Source: Stercorarius parasiticus (taxonomy: Eukaryota > Chordata > Aves > Charadriiformes > Stercorariidae). Taken from it: a stretch of 64,000 nt of DNA. The stretch lies in assembly GCA_013396915.1 (NCBI GenBank), contig VWZL01000429.1, forward strand, positions 507,304 to 571,303, read 5' to 3'. The notes beneath the pieces were generated by a model that did no database searches, was not told the DNA's origin, and worked only from the letters and a program-made list of their open reading frames with translations. This document shows positions 1 through 10,984 of the stretch, one piece after another; position 1 is the stretch's first letter; the number at the start of each line of letters is the position of its first letter. Both the position numbers and the translations under genes were made by a program.

Positions 1-3000
1 GTTTCCAGGAAGCCTGTTGAGAGGGAAGAGAAAACAATCGCCACGGGAGCGGAGGGAAAGGGAAGCTCAGGTGACCCGAGGGAAGGGACAGGCTTTTGCC
101 GAGACGCCAAGGGCAGCACTTTCAGAGCATCCTGATGCAGGTGGAGAATGGCCACCTCCATGGTACCAGCAGGACCTGAGGTACTATTTCTCCATCTGGC
201 AGAAAGAGTGAAGCTGTTGCTGTGGCTCTCAGTGTACCAGCCCCTACGAGTGAGCTGACGTCATCTGCGGGAAGGCAAAGAGAAATGGCATTCTCCAGGC
301 ACCGACCAGAGAATAAGTTTCCCCAACACTGAACCTAGAAAAAACTGATAAAGTAGATTTTCAGAAGTCTCATTGCACCTTATGTTTTTCTGCTTCTCTT
401 TGACGCTGGTGGGCTGCTCCCCTCTATTAGCAGCAATTATCCGTTTAAATGTACAATGATGAAAATATTCCCTTAAATATTATTATATTATTATATATGT
501 TATTAAATTATTATTATATTATTATATAATTATTATAATTCCCTCAGGAGTTGGTAAGAGTTAAATGGGTACCTCAACCAAGAGGATCTCCCTCATCTGT
601 CTCTAGACAAATGAAGCAATAAACCAAAGATTACTTTAAAAAAGAAGAGAGAGCAAAGAAACAAGACTGAAGAAAGCAATCTCTCACCATTATTATCCAT
701 TTTCTTAAACTTTATTTTAAATCACCATGATTTATGCAATGGAGACACGATACAATCTTACATTTGGAAAACCATGCAACTAAATCTACTACTAAAGTTT
801 CCATTAGAGACTTCTGTGCATTAATGTCTCTAAAACGCGGGATGCGCCAAGCACTGGGACTAAAATAATTCACTGGGATAAATAAATAAACAAAGCCCTG
901 GGATGCTTTCTGTTCAGAAGTTTTTATAGCTTTCAAATGGAAATAAGACTGAATTGTACAGGCTGATTTCACCAGGTAATAACAATAACTGCATCTGCTT
1001 TTACATAAAGCTTTCAAGATGTGAGATCCACTACTAGAAGTCTCATCTTGTGCCATTCAAACATCACACAATCACAACATGAAGATTTATCAGTATCAGA
1101 CCGCAAGATTTATCTGTACCTTTTTAGAGTGCTTCATGTCTTCTGTAAGCAGCAACTAATCTACCCCAAATAAAAATGCCTCTCAGCTGTGCCTACTGCC
1201 TGTAGTATTCTTGTAAGAATGAATGTTAATGATGACGTTCCAGTGCCTTTTAACAGTGATTACAAGAAGAAAAGAAAGTTGGAAATTGGAAGGCTTTCAA
1301 GAGGCTATTGGCTGGAAGGGCAAACTCCTTCAGGTTTGGCTAGGCCACTGGAAAAACTTGGATATGATCTTTGCTCCCCTGGAGCGATGGTATTCTCTGC
1401 GTACCGTTCCAAGCAAACGACAGGCACGACATCTCTCAGCAAGCTCCAATTACACGGTGACTCTGTTCCAGGCTCTGCTCTGATCTGGGTCTTCGAGGGA
1501 GGCACAGAGATAGTTCATCAATAAAAGGAGCCCTCTGTGGCAAATAATGCTCATTTTTGTACAGTCATTCCTCACCAGTCAGCCAAGTTACAACACAGGG
1601 TAGTTCTCACAGACACAGCTGTATTTATGTTCTCTTCTAGAAGGAAAACCAGATATGTAACTTTTCACAGAACAAGGCTGAACAAGGTTTGTACCCAGAA
1701 TTGTTAGGTTTTTATCATTTTTCAGGATTTGCGTTCCCTTTCACAGCAGTATCTCCCAACTAGACACATCTCAAGAGCAAATTAGATCAGCTGACACAAT
1801 GTGGTATGTAAGTCTCTTTTTTAACATCTCCTTGTATTTAGAACAGAAAAAATAGCAATTAATAAATCTTTTCCCTCTCAAGTTCATCTCCTAAATGTCT
1901 TTCATATATTGTAGTACTGCATTTATTAGTCTTTGCTTTAACTGTAACAAAAATGAAGCTTTAAAGTTTTATTGATAGATAGGTTAGCAGAGGATAAGAA
2001 AAAAATACGCAAACACGTACCCATTCCACACACCCCCTCAGGAAAACGGAGAGGAAAAGGCAATTTTTCCACATTACATGAAGAATTTAGCATGTACTTG
2101 GAGGCCAACAACTTCACGGTCAAGAGCATTCTCACTCCTTAAACAGAATTGTCCACTGTAAAAAGTGCCTAATGCAAAATATATGGCTGTGCATATGTTT
2201 TTACATGGTACTCAAATACTGCTTCTCCAGCTTTTGAGTATAACATAAAGGATGATTCTTCATTACAGCACCCTAAACACATCTGTTTATCTGAAGCATA
2301 AATAAAATATAATAAAGGAATGCAGAACATGCTCCACCCCGAAAGCAAGTTCTCTATGTTAAAATATCCTGATATAAAGAATTACATTTTCCCTTCACTT
2401 ACCCAAATGGAAATCTAAGGCCAGCAAAGAGAAGCAACTTTTCAAATATGCCACCTTTAAGATTTTCCAGCAAAACCAGTTTCCTGTTAAAATCAGCAGG
2501 AGTGATGACAAGCCCGTGTGTGAACACTCCCCCTTCCTTCCTGCCAGCATGCTCAAGACATGCGACAGCTCAGGGGACACTGATAAAGACATGGTTGAAA
2601 ACTGTCCTCCCAGAGAGCCCCCCACCAATGTTTTATAAGAGAATTAAATTATTCTTTTATGAAGCATTCAGCAGAATCTAGCCCGAGGATCACAACTGAA
2701 CACAAAACTTGTTCATATGTAGGTTATCCAGAGATATAAAGCGAACATGTGCTGGAATACAAACTGACATCAGAGATGAAGGACAGCATTCCCTATGACA
2801 ATACTGGTTTTCATCGACAAAAAATTTAGTCTAAACCTCCATTTTCATTACAGTGAGAGCACAAGCAGATTTTTAGATTACATTGGGACAGCAAGTGAAG
2901 CCCTGCAAGTCCAACACACATAAAAGCTCACATTGCTTCTGACTCCTTGGCATCGAGTAGGGAGCAGGTTCCAGCCCAGTGGATTCTGTAGCCAGAGCAA

Positions 3001-3267
3001 GACCGAGCAGCCCCAGCAGCCTCCCCCAGAGGTCTTGGGTCTGCAACCAACAACCTGCTCCAGCTCACGGGAATGAACACACGGTCAGAGAAACAAAGCT
3101 GAAGCCAACAGAAGCCAGTTTAATGCTTCTGACCGAAATGCATGGAAACACACCCACATCAGTTCTGCTGTTGGAATGCCAAGCTGGGGCAAGCCTTGAC
3201 ATCATTTTTTTAGAAGCATGGTCTGCTCTGAATATTGTAAGTAATATAAGCAATAATACGAAGACAT
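1..3267. other. Non-coding stretch, no gene recognised
   Basis: I see no exon or RNA gene here. The first 300 bases are richer in G and C than the rest and hold a perfect TGACGTCA octamer at 256-263. An AT-only tract lies at 470-541 and a purine-rich run at about 634-680. Open frames are short and overlap on both strands, as expected by chance. A minus-strand segment at 2403-2483 has good splice signals and an open frame and is discussed as a weak exon candidate. Confidence 0.6.
470..541. repeat. AT-rich low-complexity tract
   Basis: About 70 bases made almost only of A and T, with irregular TTAT and TATTA units repeated. It looks like a decayed microsatellite produced by slippage. No function is implied. 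Confidence 0.85.
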
Positions 3268-3388
3268 TGGATGGGGCTTTGAGCAACCTGGTCTAGCAGA
3301 AGGTGTCCTTGTCCATGGCAGGGGGGCTGGAACTAGATGATCTTTAAGGTCCCTTCCAACTCTAGCCATTCTATAATTCTATGATTAT
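3268..3388 (+). mobile_element. CR1 non-LTR retrotransposon, 3' end only
   Basis: This is the last 120 bases or so of a CR1 element. It shows, in order, GGATGGGGCTTTGAGCAACC, a GAAGGTGTCC block, CCATGGCAGGGGG, then GGAACTAGATGATCTTTAA, GGTCCCTTCCAACTC and the terminal ATTCTATAATTCTATGATT octamer repeats. CR1 is the dominant interspersed repeat of birds and is copied from its 3' end, so severe 5' truncation as seen here is the rule. The piece covers the 3' untranslated region only and carries no coding sequence. The well-kept 3' block suggests a moderately old avian insertion. Identification is by recognition of the family's 3' consensus. Confidence 0.95.
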
Positions 3389-6300
3389 TCCTACAAAACC
3401 TTTTTTTCAATAAACTTATATGATATGGTTGCCCTTAAGAAATGCAAGATGGAAAGAGGAACGACAATGCACACTTCGCACTTCTGCACTTTGCTGTGCA
3501 TCTCCCATCGTTGCTCATTTTCTCACTGCCGACCTTTCCATTTTGTTACCAAACACCGTTTTTTGGCACTTGAGAACATGGTACTCAAGTTCCCCAGTTC
3601 CACCTTCTCTCTTAATAACCTTTCTCCATTAAATGACAGAGTGCCCGCTAACGCAGCGCAGATGTGACCATATCGGCATGCATCCCGTCAGAAACAGGCT
3701 GGCGTCTCTCCATTCCGAGTGCATTTCTATGTAAGGCGGCAGGATGTCACCACCTGGACTCCTTCGCCACATGTTTCCAGGGGGTTTTATTAACACCCGA
3801 ACTACTGCCTGCTTTTGTCAATGTCACTCGTGCCCCACTTACAGCACGTGTAGGAACAGAGCTGCTGTCCTATTAACCTCAAACTGAAATTTATGCATTT
3901 CTCTAATGCCCCGGTGACACTGAGCACCACGAACAATTTTTCCCTGACGCATTTTTACTTAATATATACACCACTTTAAAATTAATTTACTTTTGCCCTA
4001 TTAGATCCAAAGGCAGAAAGAATGGAATATAAACAGTTGTGAAAGACTTTAAAAAAATATTAATAATTTATAAGAAGAAAAATAAGACTTTTTAAAAGTC
4101 TATCAGCAAAAAAAAATTACATTATGATTCACTTATGACTTGTTATGATAATCATATAACATGATAGGTGTGAAATCTTTTACAGATATAAACACAGTAT
4201 CATTACAGACCTAAACAAACGATATCGGGTGTTGCAATACTGAATTATTTTACTCGTCATTTCAAAACAGAACAGTACTACCATGGTCTCCACCAAGAGA
4301 GGCATCGAGCCACCAATGCCCCCAGGTGAGGCTGTACCACAGATTTAATACAGAAGTTAGCAGCTGGCAAGGAATTATTTGTCACTGAGTGAAACACACA
4401 ATACCAGTCAGCAGAAGTGTTGGGTTAACCTACAGTAAAGTGAACCAATTTTACTTGAAGACACAGATCAATACAAAGTCAGCAGCATAATCATCATCAT
4501 TTCACAGCTGAGCTGACGTTTTAAACTTGAATCTTAGATGGAAGCCTTATCTGCTGCTTTGCACCAATGTGTACGCATTTCACCGTTCCTCAAAAAACAG
4601 ACATCATTGCCACGCGAATCATTAAGAAACGGAATGACCTGAAGGATGTGTTATGTTCTGCAAATCAGGGCACAGCAGCTTGAGCTGTAGCTCAACTCTT
4701 CATCTGGACAAAAGTAACTTACTAATAGTGACTCAAGTTCTGAGGAGCCCTCACACCAGCCCAGCAGAGCCAGTCAAGCTTATCCTTCCTCATTCCCTTA
4801 CGGAAATGGTTTCAATAAATGCCAGTGAAAATGGCATCTTTGCAGGGTCTCTTCTTTTTCCTTTTGCTTCCCTACTGAGCTGTGTGACCTGAAGTTAAAG
4901 TATTTATCAAACAGCTAATAGGTAATCCGTGAAATACAAACAGAAAAAGAATGTGTTCTCGTTTATCTGAAAATTTAGTGCGAGCGTATTACAAAAAACA
5001 CTTGTAAGGGTACATCTGCGACTTCAAGGGCAGCAGCTCTTTTTTTAATACACAAAAATACAATTTGCAATCTTTTCTGAGGAACGCCACAGGATACTTG
5101 GTAAACTACAATAATAGGCCTTCAATATTTCCCCTGCAGATTCGTATTCACATGGCAACCAAATTATCATGCAACCAAGACAAACTGTTAAAATCAGTAC
5201 TACATGCAGATTGACACCTAAAATTGAAAAGCCACTGACACTAAATTATAAACCTCTCTCATCACTGAAACTCTACATTTATGCCTCTATGCTAAAGCCC
5301 ATCAACACATACAGCTGAAACACATGTGTACGTATATACCCACACCTGAGCCGCTGAGCACTTCCATTACGAGTTGTAGTGCTGTCCCCTAAGCCCAGGA
5401 GGCTCACCCCCTTTAGTCTTGTGCCAGAACACATACAATACAGGTTGCTCAACGTACATCCGTGTAATTCTTCCCCATAATTCAGACACTATAGCTTCTG
5501 AAACCTAAAAACCTGCAACCTCCAGCTATTTTGTCTGCTCCTCAAAAACCCCTCAACTCACATTCACGTGTCCTATATACCAGGCAAATAAAAAGGAGCA
5601 AGAAGAGGGAAAAAGATACATTAAACTCTGAAGAAAACAACTGCAGATCTTTAATTGACATTTATTCTCAGTCTTTGATTGAGTTCTTTCATTGACATTT
5701 GTTCTCAGAATCATTAAGTGCTAATCTTGGAGAAGCACCTTGTAACAATTGAATATGTTGCAAAATTGTCACTGTAGGAGGTAACATTACCAGAGTGCTA
5801 AAAAGCATTATATTGATATCTTGTTATTGCTGTGAATTTATAATGATCTAAAACGCTGCCATCCATCTCCATTGTGATTTACCATATTACTCTGAATATG
5901 TGAATAGCCCTAAACAGCCACAGAAAAGTCTTTAAAACAAAATCACCCAGAAATGATTTGTTCTTGTCCCAAACATGGACTTATTCCCAAAATTATGCTG
6001 GCTTAATGCCCAGGACAAGTAACATTCAGTCCCAGAGCAGTAATTAGTTTCAGATCCAATATCTTGCAACTCTTTAGCTCTTAATATGAGCTCTGGGCAA
6101 CCGAAAAAGGGATAAAAGCAGCTTCCTATTTGTTTTTCTCCCAGTCCTGTGGACACAACCACTGCATATAATATGCAAGTCTTGAGGCTGACCTAAGCAG
6201 CCACAAGTAATGCAGCCATTTTAATTTAGGCAGATAAAACCTTACCAGACCAAAGCCAGAACTGGGATACCTGTGCGATTGGTAAGAAGGGGGAAGGTCA

Positions 6301-6407
6301 CGGTGAAACTTCAATTGAAAGACCCGTTGCAGACAACACACACAAGGTTAAATTATGTACAGTACGGACAAAAAAAGTTAAAGGGGTTAATATAGTATAT
6401 TAGTATA
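3389..6407. other. Non-coding stretch, no gene recognised
   Basis: AT-rich sequence without a recognisable exon. It holds a perfect short hairpin at 4085-4101 (AGACTTTT, one base, AAAAGTCT), an A/T-rich zone around 4040-4200, and an imperfect direct repeat at 5654-5708. Nothing else stands out. Confidence 0.6.
5654..5708. repeat. Imperfect 18-bp direct repeat
   Basis: ATTGACATTTATTCTCAG at 5654-5671 recurs as ATTGACATTTGTTCTCAG at 5691-5708, one mismatch in 18, with a 37-base period. It is probably a local duplication; no element is recognised. Confidence 0.8.
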
Positions 6408-6427
6408 GGAAATACTGTAGTATTTCC
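6408..6427. repeat. Short perfect inverted repeat
   Basis: GGAAATACT and AGTATTTCC are exact reverse complements separated only by GT, giving a 9-bp stem. The right arm overlaps the start of the MIR-like relic that follows, so the inverted repeat may be incidental to that element. Confidence 0.75.
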
Positions 6428-6545
6428 ATTACAGATGAGGAACTGAGGCAAAGGAATAAAGTCAATGCATCGCTAAAATCCTGGTGCCATTCTGCACTTC
6501 GTCTGCACCTCTGCAGATCAGACTCCAGGCCTCGATCTATCTAGT
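6415..6545 (-). mobile_element. MIR-like ancient SINE relic
   Basis: On the plus strand the sequence reads ATTTCCATTACAGATGAGGAACTGAGGCAAAGG. That is very close to the reverse complement of the well-known MIR stretch ending in CCTCATCTGTAAAATGGG, so the element lies on the minus strand. Further on, GCAGATCAGACTCCAGGCC fits the part of MIR that reads GACTCC near its 5' half, with many changes between. MIR elements are old tRNA-derived SINEs shared across amniotes and are rare but present in birds. The match is strong for about 30 bases and weak beyond, so the ends are approximate. Confidence 0.5.
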
Positions 6546-8107
6546 TAGCTAGAAAAAGAAGAGCACATACTTAGGATCCATACGACCATCTTGTCCAATC
6601 TTAATATTGCTACCTTTAGATGCCTAATACAAAGCTAGTCACCCAGTCGCCCTACAGTCAATAAAGCATGCACTTTTAGAAATGCATTTGTCCACTGGCT
6701 CTTTGCCTCATCATAAGAATTCAGGATAGAACAGATGCATCATACTCTAGACATGGTGACCATATCTTTCCCGATACATTGCTTGACAAAGCTACCAGGG
6801 AATTAATTCAAAATATGCATAAAACAAAGTGCTGCACTAACCCAGTCATAGTTTGCTATAGTCTGCTTCTAATCATTCACATTGACACTATGTGTTACTT
6901 ATTTATTACGTAGTAGCTTATTTCCAGATTATGGGAATTGTTTGATGTACCAAGGCTACTGGAAATGTCAGACGCTATGTAATGTAACATTTTTGGATGA
7001 CCATTTCCTATTATTGCCTGGCAGGGAAATGCTAATTTAACTCACCAAGTTCAATGCCTTTGAGCTATTTTTGCCTTAAGTAGCTCAACACTTTCGACTG
7101 TTCATTGCAAAATTCAGACCTGTGCTTAACCCATCAGGTAGATCCACTGAAAGCAACAACTGTAAATCACTACCACAGAACCGTTAAAATCACCTCGTGT
7201 CAGTCTACAATACTGCTTTCAGAGTTGCTATGACAAAAGAAAATCAGAAAAACAATATATTAAATCAGAAAAGATAATACCTAAAGCAGCATGCTAATCA
7301 GAATGATTTCATCAAGCCTCCTCCAAGACAACCTACTGAGGGAATCTACTGACAGGGAAGAATAACCACATCATTAGCAATTTGTACTCCTGTCAGGAAT
7401 GCATTTAGTCACACCATAGATTAAATGTTTAAGCAATTGCTAAGCAGACGTGAAATTTTCCACTCTGAAGGCCTATGTCTAATCTGCCAATAAAAAAATT
7501 AAATACAGTGAGGCATCTCACTCAGGACAGCAGTTTCTCACTTCAGATCTCATCAGAGGTTTTTTTCATTAAAACAGGGCAGACAGTCGACATCACAGGA
7601 GAGGCAAGTGCTGACTGTATAGAAGCAGATATCCAACCAAATTCTGACTGCCCTTTAAAAGTGAAAAAAATAACAGTTTCAAACATTCAGGAATCACCAC
7701 ATAAAATGAACAGGTGGTATTTACCAGAAGGTCTCACTCTTCTGAAGAAACTATTTTTAACAATAGTGTCCTGTTTTTAACAATAGTGTCCTGATATTTA
7801 AAGTACCTAGATACACAGAGGGAAAATCATGCAGTTTTGTAATGGGACGTTATGTCGCTCAGACTTTCTTAAGTTCCTTAAAGGAATAACAAATATTTGT
7901 ATAACGATACAACCCACCTCAGCTTCCAAAAGGCTTTAACAAGGTCACCTGCTTCTGAAACAAAGCAGACATTCAGTGCTCAGAAAGGCCAAGCACAAAT
8001 TGCTTAAAAGATGGGAAATGAAGCACAGGATGAAACCATCACTTTTCAACAGTTGTTCTCTCTTCTTTTTTAACACATTCAAAACCATGAAATGAATTTA
8101 CTAAGAC
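6546..8107. other. Non-coding stretch, no gene recognised
   Basis: No exon or RNA gene seen. A 101-codon open frame at 7475-7780 on the plus strand ends within a tandem duplication and has no recognisable domain; it is most likely chance. The sequence is AT-rich and otherwise featureless. Confidence 0.6.
7754..7793. repeat. Perfect 20-bp tandem duplication
   Basis: The 20-base unit TTTTTAACAATAGTGTCCTG occurs twice in a row without a mismatch (7754-7773 and 7774-7793). Perfect identity suggests a recent slippage event. Copy number may vary between individuals. Confidence 0.95.
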
Positions 8108-8590
8108 TGCAAAGTCTGCAGATGACAATACATAATATAGCAAACTAGCATCAGCTACAAAGAACATCCCTGTCACTGGACAGCAAAACGGCAGATGTAG
8201 AGAAATGCAAAAAACTGGGGCACATAGGAAAAAAAAAACAACTAACTTCATCCTCAAAATGATGAGCTTTGAATATTCCTACTCAGGAAATATGCTGTAG
8301 GAATTGGGAACAAATGCAACCAGTATGGAGAGATTCAAACCACATGAAGGAAGAGGTTCTTCAGCAACATTAACGCTATGGGACCACTTGCCACAAGACA
8401 CTGAAGCCACTGAAGTTCCTACAGTTTCAAAGGGTTCAAAAGGGATTAGACAGGTTCCTGGAAGACAAATTTACTAAGAATTGCAAAGTATAGAGTAACT
8501 GCTCACGAAGTTCCCAAGGTGCAATTTTAGGGCAACTAACGTATTCTGAAGAAATACTGTTATGTTTCTCTGTTCTTGTATTCTTATGTC
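8108..8590 (+). mobile_element. Ancient CR1-type LINE relic (pre-avian amniote subfamily)
   Basis: A decayed element unlike the avian CR1s elsewhere in the window. GTCTGCAGATGACAATAC, then GACAGCAAAACGGCAGATG with AGAAATGCAAA, then AAATGATGAGCTTTGAAT follow the order and wording of the reverse-transcriptase C-terminal region of CR1 elements known from turtles and crocodilians. After an apparent internal deletion at about 8300-8340, ACCACTTGCCACAAGACACTG and GGGTTCAAAAGGGATTAGACA match the typical 3' part of the coding region, and the piece ends in TTCTTGTATTCTTATG, the 3' tail style of that CR1 group. All reading frames are broken. The ends are approximate and the family call rests on recognition, not on a search. 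Confidence 0.65.
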
Positions 8591-10171
8591 CTGCGGGGAC
8601 AATAGAGGGGGCTGGGCAAAACGTCTATATAACCAACACTGATCACATTAAAATCCTGTTACATTGTAATCTGACAAACTAGAAAAATGAACAGCTTAAA
8701 TTAAACCAAATAGGTCCTTTGTGTTTGAGAGCTACTGAAATATCTGAATTAATTAAACCCAAAGCAGGGAATTTACTAGACCAGCATGTACTTTTTACGC
8801 AAGGAGAAAAGCTGTCATTGCCTCGCAGTTTAACATTAACTAACTTTTCTCCACTGCTGCAGTTTCGCCAGCTTTCCAGCATTAGATTTATTGCAGCATA
8901 TGGACTTTCATCCTCAGAGAGCACCGACCAGACATGCATTTGTCTTTCTGGTAGCCGATGTTCTGGAAAGCAGAGGGGAAGGGAGGTACCGCATGCCTTG
9001 TGCGTCGACCTCAGGAACCAAAATACAGATGAGTCAGAAGTGAGACAAGTCCAAACCATATTTTCAGTAAGAGCCCAATTATTCATCTGCTACAAGCCAT
9101 GCTACCACTTCAGTTAATTCTCAGGTAAGTGGACTGCCGTGTTGCCATTTTTCTGGATGGAATGTCCCATCTAACACTATATACTTGTCAATCCACTGCA
9201 AGTCGCCTAAGGATCTGGCCCAGTGCAGGAAGAATCAGTCACTAACTTTCTTTTTCCTCCTAGTCTATACCTAGACTGAAGCCATAAACTAAAAACCCTA
9301 TATCTCTGATTTGTAAAACAACGACTAGGGTTGCTAGTTCTTCAGGAAAAAACTTACAGTACTTTTGAGTAGAGAGGAACAGAGGCTTTAGGTTTGGTGT
9401 TTTGGGTTGTTTTCCTTCACATGCCACTTAAATGAAATGCAGAGGATTTTGTAGGCCCTTGCTATCTGTGCAAGGAACACAAGAGGGATTTCAGCTTTCG
9501 CCTGGATTGCTTTGCTTATTATGGTGCCTGCATTTTGCTTCATGTATGTGAAATAGCGTGAGAAACAGGAAAACAGAGTATGAAATAGACTAAAAAAGAG
9601 AAACCTAAAATCAGAAATAGGAAGAAAAAGAGGCACTATACTGGACAGGCAATACTGTGCAAAGCACAGGGAGAAGAAAAGCTGCAACAGCTAGTGAGAG
9701 AAAAATACCTAAAATGCAAAAGCCCACTCAGAAACAGGCAGGGGAGACAACCAAACCACAGGAAGGCAAAGCCATGGCTCATGAGTTAGCAACTAACAGC
9801 TTTTGTTGAACACTTTTGACTGATATTTATTAAACATGTTATTCAACACATAGCTTATAATGCATTTCTACAAAAAAGCCAGGTTTTGAAAAAGTCTTGG
9901 CTGTAATAGAAAGAGGGACTAGATCCTGACTCCACCAGAAGCACGTCACTGCTCTGCGTTTTCATTCTGACATACACTTTTAAAAACAGATTTCCCACAT
10001 TTTGTAAATCATGACCATCGCCAGTTAGAGAGACAAATCACAAGTATAACAAAACAAAAATATTTTTTTTCTCTTACACTATGAGGTTTAAATATTCCCT
10101 CGCGGCCTTAAATTTCTGCAAAAATATGTGAAAGTACAATGTTGCCTTATGATTTAAAGACCTGACTGGCC
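8591..10171. other. Non-coding stretch with open frames on both strands
   Basis: Between 8719 and 9086 both strands are open for over 120 codons (plus 8719-9117, minus 8679-9086), with no recognisable domain. A plus-strand acceptor-like site ends at about 8861 (pyrimidine tract ending in CTGCTGCAG) and a consensus donor CTCAG/GTAAGTGG lies at 9124/9125, but the frame reading on from that acceptor meets a stop before the donor. I do not call a gene. The rest is plain AT-rich sequence. Confidence 0.5.
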
Positions 10172-10984
10172 TCTTGACAGGCTGGATCGATGGGCCGAGG
10201 CCAATGGTATGAGGTTCAACAAGGCCAAGTGCCGGGTCCTGCATTTCAGTCACAACAACCCTGTGCAGCGCTACAGGCCTGGGGAGGAGTGGCTGGAAAG
10301 CTGCCCAGAGGAAAAGGACCTGGGGGTGTTGGTCGACAGCTGGCTGAATATGAGCCAGCAGTGTGCCCAGGTGGCCAAGAAGGCCAGTCTGTATCAGGAA
10401 CAGTGTGGTGAGCAGGACTAGGGCAGTGATCATCCCCCTGTACTCGGCACTGATGAGGCCCCACCTTGAGTGCGGTGTCCAGTTTTGGGCCCCTCACCAC
10501 AAAAAAAGACATTAAGGTGCTGGAGCAGATCCAGAGAAGGGCAATGAAGCTGGTGAGGGGTCTGGAGAACAAGTCTTATGAGGAGCGGCTGAGGGAACTG
10601 GGGTTGTTCAGCCTGGAGAAGAGGAGGCTGAGGGGAGACCTTATCGCTCTCTACTGCTACCTGAAAGGAGGTTGTGGAGAGGTGGGGGTCGGTCTCTTCT
10701 CCCAAGGAACAGGCCATAGGACAAGAGGAAAAGGCCTCAAGTTGTGCCAGGGAGGTTTAGACTGGACATTAGGAAAAATTTTTACACTGAAAGGGTTATT
10801 AAGCATTGGACCAGGCTGCCCAGGGAAGTGGCTGAGGCACCATCCCTGGAGGTTTTTACAAGATGGGTAGATGTGTTGCTTAGAGATATGGTTTAGTGAT
10901 GGGTTTTTGTCACAGTTAGGTTGATGGTTGGACTAGATGATCTGAAAGGTCCCTTCCAACCTAGGTGATTCTATGATTCTGTGA
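10172..10984 (+). mobile_element. CR1 retrotransposon, 5'-truncated, about 0.8 kb
   Basis: The 3' portion of an avian CR1, from the late reverse-transcriptase region through the 3' untranslated region. It starts near CTTGACAGGCTGGATCGATG and ends with GGTTGGACTAGATGATCTG, GGTCCCTTCCAACCTAGG and the octamers ATTCTATGATTCTGTGA. CR1 inserts as 5'-truncated copies, and the abrupt start inside the coding region fits that. The copy is inactive: its frame is broken by an internal deletion and by single-base indels. The 3' untranslated region follows the end of the coding remnant at about 10,880. Confidence 0.97.
10176..10870 (+). pseudogene. CR1 ORF2 C-terminal remnant (reverse transcriptase), broken
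   Basis: Remnant of the CR1 replicase. The first frame (10176 to about 10388) reads [19 protein letters not shown] and onward to CAQVAKKA. About 14 bases expected next (before CTGTATCAG) are missing, which shifts the frame. Reading resumes as [12 protein letters not shown]. An extra A in the run at about 10499-10508 breaks it again, and [20 protein letters not shown] with [18 protein letters not shown] continues in another frame. A missing G at about 10750 causes a third shift, after which the KNFF-type C-terminus is scrambled in the frame being read. The endonuclease domain and the catalytic reverse-transcriptase core are absent by 5' truncation. It is not functional. Confidence 0.93.

Noticed and set aside
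4406..4500. Box C/D snoRNA on the minus strand (ATGATGA and CTGA spaced about 88 bases)
   Set aside because: No terminal stem next to the boxes and no convincing inner boxes; the boxes are short and arise by chance.
9910..9985. Possible MIR fragment (GACTAGATCCTGACTCCACC and TCTGCGTTTTCATTCTG)
   Set aside because: Scattered short agreement only; no contiguous core like that at 6.4 kb.
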